From positions 312,773 through 376,772 of the forward strand of contig BDSI01000081.1 in assembly GCA_003117195.1 (NCBI GenBank): DNA of 64,000 nt, read 5' to 3'. Below, one piece after another: positions 51,314-62,100 of this stretch. Both the position numbers and the translations under genes were made by a program. The DNA comes from Eudorina sp. 2006-703-Eu-15 (Eukaryota > Chlorophyta > Chlorophyceae > Chlamydomonadales > Volvocaceae). The first letter of the stretch is position 1, and each line of letters opens with the position of its first letter. The notes under the pieces are model-generated. The model searched no databases. It saw only the letters and a program-made list of their open reading frames with translations, and was not told the origin of the DNA.

Positions 51314-53958
51314 CAGGTCCGCAGCGCGGGTCCGTCTTCTCCCGAGGGCCGCCCCTTGGACAGCACCGCCCGCAGGCAGCGGACCGGGTCCGGAAGCTGC
51401 GGCCCGCCCGCGCCGCCCCCGACCGCTGCGGACCCGGACACCTCTGGCACCACATGCAGCGTAGCGGACACGTGGCGCAGGATGGCGCGGCGGGCCCAGC
51501 GGTGGCGAGCAGCACCGCCTACCCGCCATCCCGCCCCCGTAGAGTCCTGAACGCGCAGGGGCGGCGCCACAAGGCAAGGCAACAAGGGTCACCAGAAAGC
51601 AGCACGCGCCAGCGCGGGAACGGGAACGGGCGTCGGGCGAATCGTGGCCAGCGCGGCCGGAGACGCGCCCCGGCCATGCTCTGATGCTCTGAACCTCTGA
51701 TGCTCTCTATCCCTTGGGGTTGCCGACCGGTTGCGTCGCGGAGTTGTAGCTTTCCGCCGTTGCGGGCCGCAGCTTAAGACAACCTTGAACGCATCCGCTG
51801 GCAAAACCCGGGCCTGACTTCCGCAGCGCTTAGCTAGGCGGCCTGGTAGGATGCGGTGGGCCTCTATGCATGTCAGCCCCGCATGAGGCAGTTCATGAGG
51901 CAGTTCATGAGGCAGTTCATGAGGCAGTTCATGAGGCAGTTCATGAGGCAGTTCATGAGGCAGTTCATGAGGCAGTTCATGAGGCAGTTCATGAGGCAGT
52001 TCACGAAGCAGTTCATGAGGCAGTTCATGAGGCAGTTCATGAGGCAGTTCATGAGGCAGTTCATGAGGCAGTTCATGAGGCAGTTCATGAGGCAGTTCAT
52101 GAGGCAGTTCATGAGGCAGTTCATGAGGTAGTTCATGAGGCAGTTCATGAGGCAGTTCATGAGGCAGTTCATGAGGCAGTTCATGATGCAGTTCATGAAG
52201 CAGTTCATGAGGCAGTTCATGAGGCAGTTCATGAGCAGTTCATGAGGCAGTTCATGATGCAGTTCATGAAGCAGTTCATGAGGCAGTTCATGAGGTAGTT
52301 CATGAGGTAGTTCATGAGGCAGTTCATGAGGCAGTTCATCCGACCCGACGCGTCACCCACCTGCGGCTCCCCAGCCCCCGCCCCCGCCCCCTGCCGCTCC
52401 CGCTCCGCATACGGGTTCAGCAGCAACGTGGTGGTCCGCAGCTCCGGGCCGCAGCTGGCCGCCAGCTGCGCCAGCGTCTCCTCCAGCAGCAGCGGCAACA
52501 CGTTGTACAGGAACTGCGCAGGAGGAGAGAAGGGGTCAGCGGGGAACACGGCTTCAAGGGGCAAGACCCCGAGGCGACGAGCGTCCAGGACGCTATGCAC
52601 CACATGTCGGTCTGTGCGCGGGGCTGCTGCTGCTGCTGCTGTCGGCCTGCTGCTCCTGCTGTCGGGCCGCGGCGACGGCCCTGGGTGACTGCGAGGATGC
52701 CGGACGTGGGCCTCCTGGGGACGCGCGCACCTTGAAGTTGGGAACAGCCGAGCCGACAGAGGGTGCGAGCGCTGCGGGGTGCCAAGCCGCGAGAGGGTCC
52801 GTCCATGCATGCGCCCGGGACCCGGCAGCAGCAGCCGCCGCGGCCCTGATGTTGCGGGACATGGCTGTAGCGCCAAACCGCTCCACCAGGTCCGCCGCTG
52901 CGGGCGTGCCAGCTGCAGCTACTGCCGCCGGGGACCAAGGTGTCCCCGGCGACATCGCGGCGGCGGCGGCGGCTGACGCCGCAGCCATGGCATGGGACGG
53001 CAGCGGCGCCGCTCCCGCCGCCGCTGCCGCCGCCCGCCAGGCAAGTGCCCCCGTGGGCCGCGGCGCTAGTCCGGCGATGCCATCCAGTACGACCATGGTG
53101 TACGCCTGCCGCCGTACAATTCGGAGAAGGTCCTGCAGAGCTGCTCGCGAGTCCGCTGCGGTTTCGATGGTCCGGTGGTGGAGAGTCAGGTTCGGCACCT
53201 GAAGAGGAAAAGAAAGCAACCGGTGCGATTGCAGCTTTCGACGTGGGGAGATCGCGCAGTGCGGCGCAGCGTGGCGTGTATGCTTGTGTGGAGGAAATTG
53301 CGGCTTCGCGCTTTGTGGCGCGTTTGGCGGATCCGCACCTGCTGCAGGACGGAGCTGCCGTAAGCGGCCGCGTGCGAGCCCACTGCCATCCAGAAGACCG
53401 AGCCGCTCCGCGCCTCCGCCAGAGCCATCTGTGCCGCTACATCGCGGCAGATCTGACCGGGGCTGCAGACCTGAACAGTCAGGGCCGCGGACTTGGTGAG
53501 CAAAGGGTTGAGTTATCCCGTACCGGGAAATCGTGCCCACCTTCCCGCGATACATATGTCAAGGCGCAGCTAGTTGATCATCCCCAGTAACGCGCCAACC
53601 CTACCTCGATTATTTCGCCGCGGCTTGCTCCGACCGGTGCAAGAACAGGTAGGCCTGGCCACTTGATGGGAGTCCCCAGTGATGCACTGTAGAGTCAGCA
53701 TTCAATAGAGGTGAAATATGTGCGGGACTCTGGATCAATTGGGTCTGTCCGGAAGGCTTACCGTTCTTTGCCGCCAAGTGGCAATTGCGTAGATAACGCG
53801 TGTCCAAGCTGTACCGCGTTCGGAATTCCATGCTTCCGATACAATAATTTGTTCGCCTGATCCCTTTTCTTCTCCCAATCTGTCACAGTCGTTTTGTCCT
53901 TTCCCGCAAGTGGTAACATATGCCTTGCGATCTGTATCATGCGTCTCTGCCTTGCCAT
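51314..53958 (-). CDS. Rad51/RecA-fold protein with degenerate P-loop (3' end unresolved)
   Basis: Exons resolved: 53958-53762, 53686-53605, 53470-53339, 53198-52731, 52513-52361, 51546-51314; all joins keep phase, about 421 residues before the unresolved end. Exons 1-2 give a helical N-terminus and LPVLAPVGASRGEIIE, the beta strand that precedes the Walker A loop in Rad51 paralogues. The loop itself reads VCSPGQICRDVAAQ: no GxxxxGKT. The next strand SVFWMAVGS lacks the catalytic Glu. AYTMVVLDGIAGLAP matches Walker B, TTTLLLNPYAE the sensor strand, and RHVSATLHVVPE the following strand. About 90 residues after Walker B are an Ala/Gly/Ser-rich insert. A role in recombination or repair is inferred from fold only; RAD51D- or XRCC-type paralogues are candidates. 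Confidence 0.6.
51882..52339. repeat. 12-bp satellite (GGCAGTTCATGA)n in Rad51-like intron 5
   Basis: About 38 nearly perfect copies of GGCAGTTCATGA; a few carry AAGCAG, GATGCAG or GTAGTT variants and one copy lacks three bases near 52234. The period of 12 keeps several frames open on both strands (MRQF and HEAV repeats), which is an artefact. The array lies between the donor at 52360 and the acceptor at 51547. Confidence 0.95.
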
Positions 53959-54231
53959 GCCCTGCCCTGCTCGCCGATAGCGACGAGGCACACGGCAGCG
54001 AAAAGCTCAAAAATGCACTCATGCTGCCGCCTCGACAGAGGCGGTTGGGCCACGTTTAAAGGTGTAATTTTGTCATAAAGTTGAAATAGCATGTCCAAAA
54101 ATCAAGCAGCCACACTGGTACCAAAGAACTCAACCGCATGTAGTACGAAGTACGAACTCACGTTAAGGACAGGGTAAGGGGCTAAGTGCGTTACGAAGTG
54201 CGTATCTGAGCTCACAAGGCGGGTTAGATCA
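53959..54231. promoter_or_regulatory. Short bidirectional promoter between two RecA-fold genes
   Basis: 273 bases separate the two start codons. It is relatively A+T-rich and has several ACGAAGTACGAA-type words at about 54144-54160 and TTACGAAGTGCG at 54191. The closeness suggests shared regulation. Confidence 0.5.
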
Positions 54232-56195
54232 ATGCATCGTGTCTTAGGCGCATTTGTTATTAAACCGCTAGCAACTTGCCGTCGGTCGGTCAGCACTTAT
54301 GCTTCTGGCAGTAAAGCTCTTGATGTGCTTCTAGGAGGGGGGTATCCAAGCGGCTCAGTTATAGAGGTGAGTGGCTTCTGTCCACCCTCACGAACCGCAA
54401 AAACCTAAACCCTAAGCAAGGTCCGACCCCATCAGTCTCGCGGGTCTCATCTCTGCTTTCACGTCTGCTTTCCCGCACTGCACCATTCACAGATTCTCGG
54501 AGGCAATCTACAGTCCTGCTGGCAGCTGGCATGGCTCGCAGCCGGAGCGGTGTACGCGCGCGGCTGGCGAGTGATGGCCTGCAGCGGCACCGCCTGCCTC
54601 GACTTCGGAGCGGTACGCGCTTTGTCCCACCCAGGCACTCTGCCGTGCACCTCCCGCTCACCTCCGCAAGTTAACCACCAGCCCATCACGCTGTCCCGGG
54701 ACTCCACCAAGCGGCCAAGCCAGGCCAAAGAACCCTCCTGCGCAGAAACGACCTGGCTGCCCTCGTGTTAGGTGACCCGCCCCACGTATTGCCGTTCCCT
54801 TTTGCAGGAGCGGCGGCTCACTGATCGCGACAAACTGGCACGCACGTCGGTCCCTCAGCCCGAAGCACTCCTCGATCTGTTGCGGCTGATGGGCCAGGAC
54901 TGCAGCCTGGTGCTCGTGGACTCGTGGACGCGTATCGCCGAAGCCGCTGCGCCAGGCGGCCCCGAGCCCTCCGCCTCCCGCTCTTTGCGGAACCGCCGCC
55001 TGGCCGCCTTCCTCCAGCACCTGTCGTGCAGGCTGTTGATACCACCGAAGATAGAGGCCGGAGGCAGGAGCGGCACTAGCAGTGGGTACAGCGGCGGCGC
55101 GAGGCAGGGCCGGGTACCACCGCCTGCACCTTTTGTAATCTTCTGCAACACAGAGCAGGCAAGCCACTGGATTCCCGGACACGGCTCGCGAGGGCAGAGG
55201 AGGCAGTGGGTACCTGGCCTGGTGGTCCAACTAACCGAGGCGAGGATTGGACTAGGGGGAGATCACGCAGCGCGATGTCGGAAGAGGCCGTTGCGTGGGC
55301 AGCACGTGGGTGTGGTTCTCCAGCACGAAGTTGACCCGGCTGGCTACACATTCGCGATGCGCGTCCCCGCTTCCTCCTTAAGCTGCGAGAAAACCGCACC
55401 AAGCAGGATGTGACGGGCAACCCCCCTCCCCCCGGGGTTTGGCGATATGCTGAACAGGGCGGGAGCAGCCTGACGCTTCAGCGCTACGCGACGGTGCGCC
55501 TGCGGGTGTGTGCTGAGGATTCGGGCGGGGTGGAGTCCGACGAGGGCGGCGCAGCGGTCGCGCCGAGCTTCCTCACCGTGGAACTGCTCAAGGGACCCGC
55601 CACCAACACAAGGTGAGGGGCCTTAGGGTCCGTAAGCCCGGTGCGCCGTATCCGTGGATGCAATTTTGGCCCGGAGTTTCCATTGACGACGCCGCAGCGA
55701 GGCCCTCCAGGCACCAGTAGTCCTTCCCGCTACTCGCACTTCGACGTGGGATCGGCAGGCTATGCACGGTCGCAATATGCTGCGCTCCTCTCCAGGTTGC
55801 CGATCTCGAAGACCAGCCTCTACCTGCCTGGCACCAGAGGACTGGACGGCATACCGCATCATCAAAACCTCGCTGTGGTCTTGGACCTGCTGACGGCGGC
55901 GATGGCGTTGGGGCTAGTGATTCACGCCCCCTTGCGAACAAGGGCCGGACGGAGGGGCGGTAAACAACTGAGTGCCGAGCTGCATGGTGAACTGGGTTTC
56001 GCCGCGGAGGATATGGCGGTGTCCTGCGAGATCGACACGGATGTCATGGGGTTCCATTACGGACAGACACAAGCTGAGACGCTGCCGGCCTTAGCAGCCG
56101 AAATGACAGCGTCGGGTCTCTTTTCGGAGCTACAGCACGCGGTTGACGAGAAGTTACAGGCCTTGATCGTGCACAGGGACCGTTCTCTTGGCTGA
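54232..56195 (+). CDS. RecA-like organellar protein lacking the Walker A lysine
   Basis: Five exons: 54232-54366, 54493-54612, 54808-55158, 55407-55612, 55721-56195; 428 residues in phase. The leader MHRVLGAFVIKPLATCRRSV looks mitochondrial. Then SGSKALDVLLGGGYPSGSV aligns with the bacterial RecA strand before the P-loop. Where RecA has GPESSGKTT this protein has GGNLQSCWQ. The RecA glutamate region (DAEHALD) reads SGTACLDF. Walker B is kept as SLVLVDSW; FVIFCNTEQ matches FINQ; GNPPPPGVWRYAEQGGSSLT with LQRYATVRLRV matches the L2-to-beta region; the end (MGFHYGQTQAETLPALAAE) matches the RecA C-domain. It is probably a non-hydrolysing RecA relative in organelle DNA maintenance. Intron 3 uses a GC donor (CAG|GCAAGC). 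Confidence 0.78.
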
Positions 56196-56942
56196 CGTTA
56201 ACACCAGGTGGTGCATTGTCACAGACGCGGGCGCGACTATTTGCTAATCTGTGACTGTCAGCAGACGGGCCTGCTGCATTGCACATGGCACGAACAAGCG
56301 CACAGTCAGGCAGGAGAAGTACAAGTAGGTCTTGCGCAAACTCTCGCAGATCAGTCCAATGCGCGTTCACCACAGGCTCAGGTCACATTTCAGGGAAACC
56401 ATAAGGAGCCGCACTGCCGTCACATGCGACATGCATGTTCCTACGCGCACACACACACGTCCGCGGCTCAGCTCTTTAATACACATGTCCGAAGGCCGGT
56501 CCGCATTCTTACCCGAAGTCCCAGCCTCGGTCACCCACAACAGTCAAAACAGTTCCGAGTCTCGACAGAACGCAAATGCAACAGAAACTCTTGACCTGGG
56601 AATAACGATCAGCGCAGCGCGACGCCCCACGAATGCATACTGTTCATAACTCTCTTGGCCTTCGACAGCGACCGACAAGTCACCCTCAAAAAGACTTCAT
56701 GCCCAATGACTGGGTACTCGAGGGGTGATTTTGACCGCGTGGTCAAGACTTGTCAGCTAGGTGGGATACTTCAGCAGAAGCTAGTTAGTGGCACACCAAT
56801 GCGCCGCGAGCACAGTGCGCGTCATTACGACAAGCAAACTGTCGGGGCTGGACGGTAACTCATGCCGTATGTCCGATATGTCAGAACAAATGCGGCTCTT
56901 GGGCCGCAGTCTTGAAGTTCAGGCATCATGTCCTCGACTGGT
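56196..56942. other. Convergent intergenic region RecA-like / RNA-binding protein
   Basis: 747 bases, moderately A+T-rich. Contains a family A motif with flanking CA repeats at 56449-56485. Nothing else recognised. Confidence 0.5.
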
Positions 56943-58706
56943 TCAGTACGGGCGGAACCGCTGCTGTCCAACGCTGTTGCGCGCCACCGCGGCGCGACCG
57001 TAGCCGCCATAACCCATCATGCCATACGCCATGGGATAGCCGCCGTAACCGCCGTAGGCCATCGCCGGCGCATACGCCATTCCAGCCATGCCGCCGTAGC
57101 CCGCTGTATGGAGGACGGAAAGCGGGTGGGGTTCAGAAACAAAGAAAACAAGAAGTGGTCCTGCTGGGCGCCATCCTGGCACACAACAACTGGCAACAGC
57201 ATGAACCCGCATTCAACAAATTGGTGCATCTTGCTAACAATCCTTTTGAATATCCCAAACGTACAACCGTGCTTTATGTTTACATCTGACATCCTAGCAT
57301 CCTCAGCTCACCTCCCATGCCGTATCCGCCCATTCCATCGCCCATGCCTTCCTCGTAGCCTCCGCCACCCGCGGCAGCGCCAGCGCCGCGCCCGTAACCA
57401 CCGCCGCCACGGCCGCCTCCATAGCCGCCGCCGTAACCGCCGCCGTAACCACCACCGTAGCCACCACGGTCCCCACCGCGTCCGCCCCGACCGCCGCCCC
57501 CGGGGCTCGGGGTGATCTCTCGCGGGGTGGCCCGCTTGCAGTCCACGGTTTTGTCGCGAATAATCTGGCGCATGACGAGCACCTTCTCGACGCTGATTGG
57601 GTCCGCAAACGTGACGAACCCAAAGCCGCGGGTCACGCCGTCCTTGCGCATGATCTGCGTCAATCCAGGGTACGACCACGTCGGAAGCGAATAGTTCCAG
57701 TTTGCTGCAGCAGTAGATCAATCGGAAGCACCATGCGCCACTACTGTTTCAGCGCGAACGCAGGACAAGCGGGTTGCGAACTGTAACCACACAGTACCGG
57801 AACCGACCGTGACGGGGCACGCTCACCCAGCACGCCACTCACCACCGAGTCCTGAATCTCGCCATATTGAGAGAAGTGGTTGCGCAGCTCCTCGTCCGTG
57901 ATGTCGCCCTGGGGAGAGAACGTGAGCCAGAACCGAGGTAACGATTTACCGAAACAAGTCCTGTCAATATATGAAGAGTCCCACAGGCAACCACAAAAGT
58001 CCTGGCATGGACAACAATCATTATCCAATATTCATAACAAGCAGGCGCCCGAGGCCCCTCCACCGACCCGGTGCGCGGGCGGTCTTCGGATCCCAGTCAC
58101 CAAAGGCAGCTACCCTACTTACAGTTCCCCCAACAAAAATCTTTTGACATCTCTCTCCTGTCCCGGCCTTGTCGCGGGGCAGCGCAGCCCGCACTTCGAC
58201 TTTGGTTCCATCAATTACATGTTCCGAGTCCAAGAGGCTCTGCGCGCAAGTTGGGTCCGAGAACCTAACTAGGCCTTCCCCGCCTGCTACGGTGCACTCC
58301 TCGACCTGTCCCCTAGAGAAAGGCAAGGACACATAAATGATGTTAGGGGCCTAGCGCCTCATCGAAGGCTAGGACTATAGACCGTTAGAACTGCGACATC
58401 TGCATCCCCGCATTTGCAAACAAACCCTTACCACTGGGAACAATACTGTTCAAGACCCTCCTTGGTCGTCTGCTCCGCTAAGCCTGGGAAAAGAAGCTTT
58501 CCCTCCTGATAGGTGTCGTCACCACCGCCAGCGTCTTGTCGCGGGCCGCCACCGCCGTATGAGCGACCACCTCCACCACCATAGCCGCGGCCGCCACCTC
58601 CGCCATAGCCGCGGCCACCACCACCGCCATGACCGCCCCCGTATCCAGCTCCACCCCCATAACCTCCGCCTGCACCGTAGCCGTAGCCCGCTGCGTAACC
58701 GTACAT
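56943..58706 (-). CDS. Two-RRM glycine-rich RNA-binding protein (hnRNP/Musashi-like)
   Basis: Five exons: 58706-58432, 58312-58123, 57908-57843, 57654-57312, 57103-56943; 344 residues. The first 60 residues are Gly/Tyr-rich with RGYGGGGG repeats. RRM1 begins at [20 protein letters not shown] and is diverged: its RNP1 strand is only [11 protein letters not shown]2 has RNP2 KIFVGG and RNP1 RGFGFVTF, the hnRNP A/Musashi form, ending [10 protein letters not shown]. The C-terminus is again Gly/Tyr-rich ([20 protein letters not shown]), with RGG-type motifs, then Met/Ala/Tyr-rich repeats. Such proteins bind mRNA in nucleus or cytoplasm and can form condensates. Splicing is supported by phase at each of four joins. 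The exact orthologue is not clear. Confidence 0.92.
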
Positions 58707-59148
58707 AGCTTGTTTGTTAGTGGGTAATCAAGCTAAGTTAAAAGGTGGCTTCCAACCGTTTGTTGAAGTTTGCAGAGAGATCTCGCTAAAGACTTAGGCG
58801 GACAAGTTGATATGTCCCTACCAAAGTCACCCTACAATACCCGTCTTTCTATGTAGCAGGTCGTTCTGTGAGGACGGAGGAAAAAGATGAAGGAACTCAA
58901 ATTGTACGGCAATGTTTTCCTCGTTGTGACCGACCGTCAACCTGACCTGACACGACCCTCCACTTTCAATTTGCGAAATGCGAAATGCTATTCTGGTGAA
59001 ACAAGGCTTTCATTAGCATCAGAGCAGTTGTTGCATGAGCTAAGCAGATACATACCGGCAATAATCAACGCCAACGTTGGTTGGCCGTCCGAAACGGTAG
59101 TCGCATGCGCGCGACCAGGCATCTATAGGCCGTGGTACATACTGTCAA
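58707..59148. promoter_or_regulatory. Divergent promoter RNA-binding protein / ABC1 kinase
   Basis: 442 bases between divergent starts, less GC-rich than the genes. No clear core element could be named. Confidence 0.5.
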
Positions 59149-62100
59149 ATGCTAGGTCGCCTTGGGCGGCAAATCCCGGCAAGTCTCCGCTGCCTCACGT
59201 ACAGCACGCAAGCGGCGGCAGCAACAGTCGCCGCCCGTCCTCCGGCGCGATGGCGCTCCGTGCTGGGCATCGGCCTGGGGCTGGGCTTCGGTGCGGGTGT
59301 TGTCGCTTACCAGCCCACGTCTGAAGACTTGCGAATCGCATACCTCACACCAGTTCGTCTGGCGCGGGACGTGTACACGGCAGCTGCGATCGTTGCCGGT
59401 GAGCTGGCCGTGGGGCGCAGGGGGTTTCAAAACCAAATCCAGACCCAGGGAGAGGGCGGTGCAACAACTCATGGGCACATGCATACCCTGTGGCAGCCTG
59501 GCCCATCCGCATTTGGGTTGCTTGGCCCCAGTCAGTCGGGGTGCGGCTCTGGCCCGGTCCATCGCACCCGCTGACTCGCCATCGGCACCCCGCCTGCGAT
59601 CATGTCCGCACATTTCCCCAGAGCCCTCTCCGTACCGTACCGTGCCGTACCATACCGTACAGATACAGTTTGACCACCGCAGCTTTGCGGCAGGTGTGCG
59701 GCAGGTGCGCATGTTTACCCGACAGGGGCCCCGCGGCCCCGCCTCCACCCTTCCGCCGCTCCCCACCCAGATTACAAGCTGTCCCTGCGCTCACTGACGG
59801 GGGAGGCCCGCGAGGCGGCGCTGCGGCAGTGCCACCAGCGCGGCGCCGACCGGCTGTTGGCGCTGTGCTTCGCCAACGGCGGCGTGTACACCAAACTGGG
59901 GCAGCACATCGGCCAGCTGGTGGGGCCGGGAGCAGGAGAGGGGACTGGGGTGAACACCCAGAACAGCAGGGGGTATGTACACATACGGTATTCGCACCGT
60001 CCCCCCCTGGGGTCTGGGCTGTTGTCACTCGCCCTGCCTCCCTCCCCCTCCCGCCCGCCCTCCAGGACCACCTGCTCCCCGAGGAGTACGTGGTGACGAT
60101 GCGCGAGCACCTGCTGGACCGCTGCCCCCTGTCGCCCCCGGAGGAGGTGCGGCGCATCTTCATGCAGGACCTGGGGGCGCCCCCGGAGCAGCTCTTCGCC
60201 TACTTCTCGACCAGGCCCATTGCCAGTGCATCGCTGGCGCAGGTGCGGGCTGGGCCTGTGGGGAGGGGAGGGGAGCGGGGGAGGCGGGGCGCGCGAACTT
60301 GTGGGACCGCCTTGTGGGCCCCCGGAGCCGGCTCCTGCACCCACCCACCCAACGAGGGGTCTCTAGCTGCCACCCAGCCGCTGGCTTCGCATGGCGTTCT
60401 ATTGCTTGCGGACCCCTTCCTGGCGGCTGGGGCCCGTAGCTAGCGAGGGGGGGGCACCCGTCCGACCCAAACATGGTGCAATGTACCTGCCATCACTGAG
60501 AAGGGAGAGCGCGATGACTCGAAGGAAGAGCGCAACAGAACCGGAATGATGCAAGAGGGCCGCACGGGATGTATGCATGTGTGTGTTTACGGTAGATAAG
60601 AGACCCATGTGTGTGTGTGTGTGGGGGGGTGTTCTCAGAGAGGAAGGCCCCCGACGTGTCTGATTGCGTGTCCGTGTCCGTGAATGTGACTGTGACTTTG
60701 TTTCTGTCTGTCTGTCCATGTGCCCCAGGTGCACGAGGCCCGCGACCACACGGGTCGGAAGCTGGCCGTCAAGGTGCAGCACGCGGGGCTGCGGGAGAGC
60801 TGCGCGGCTGACGTGGCGACCGTGTCGGCGCTGGTGGCGGCGGTGCGGTGGGTGTTCCCGGACTTCGATTACGGGTGGCTGGTGGGCGAGATCAAGGAGA
60901 ATCTCCCCAAGGTGGGGTGGCGGGTGGGGGTTAAGGGCAGGGGCGCGTAGGATAGGGGTCATGTAAGGCGCCGGAGAGGGCGAAAGGGAGGCGGTGCGTT
61001 GCATGTATGCCGGAACGGAAGGGGTCTGACCCGGGGGTTGGGTGGCGGAGGTTGACGCAGGATGGCGTGCGGACTGGGGGCAGGGTGCCTCCTGGGTGCT
61101 TCGGCACACAGAGGCCCGCAGTCCATGTACGGTACCTGTCCTAGTGTCCTCGCTGCGCGCGGTGACTGCTGTTGCCGCGGCTGCGGCGCGCCCTCGCCAG
61201 CGGCCACCACCCACCCCCACCCTCATCCCCAGCACCATTCCCCCCTGGAGCCCACACCACCCGACCCCGACGGTGCCCCAGGAGCTGGACTTCCGGCACG
61301 AGGCCGCCAACGCGGAGCGCTGCCGCGCCAACCTGCAGCAGTCCGCGCAGCAGGGGGTGTGGCACGCGGGCCGGGTGCACGTGCCGCAGATCGACTACCG
61401 CACCTCCTCCCACCGCATCCTCACCATGGAGTTCATCGACGGCGTGGGCGTCACCGACGTGGCGGCGCTGTCCGCCGCGGGGCTGTCCGCGCGGGAGGTG
61501 ATGCTGCTGATCGCGGAGACCTTCAACGACATGATCTTCGCGCACGGCTACGTGCACTGCGACCCGCACGCGGCCAACATGCTCGTGCGCAAGGTGGTGA
61601 GTGGCGATCTGGCGGGGCGGGGGCGGGGGGAGGGGGTTCAATGGGAAAAAGAAATAAACCCGAAAACACGAACCCGGGCACACCGGGGGCGGGGGACACG
61701 GCCGCATCGTAGTTTGGACGGAAGCGGTGTGCGATGGTACTTGTGACGGCTTGTGATGATGTGCCGTTCGTACTGACTTTAACTGGCGGCGTTGGGCGGT
61801 GGTCGCGGTTGAGGTGGTGGTGGAGGTGGTGGTGGTGGTGGTGGCGGTGGGAATTATGGGAGTCGTGGTCTCCCGGGGCCCAGGGACCGTCTCGGCCCCT
61901 TTCCCCGGGGTACGTCACGTGCCACACCCATTCGCGGGGCCGGCGTCGCTGTCCAGCCTGACCTACCTGACTTGCCGGACCCGACCTGACCTGGCTGGCC
62001 TGATGCGCCCGAGGGCCCACAGGCAGACCTGCGGTACCCGGGCTGGGCTGGGCTGGTCTTGTCCTTGAGTGGACCCCCTCGGTGATTGAGTGGAGCCCCC

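Noticed and set aside
51856..52298. Plus-strand frames of MRQF and HEAV repeats
   Set aside because: A 12-base satellite leaves frames open by arithmetic; no start context or neighbouring exons support coding on this strand.
53735..54022. Alternative first exon of the Rad51-like gene starting at 54022
   Set aside because: Its frame ends at the donor 53761 in phase 0, which does not fit the next exon; the frame starting at 53958 does.
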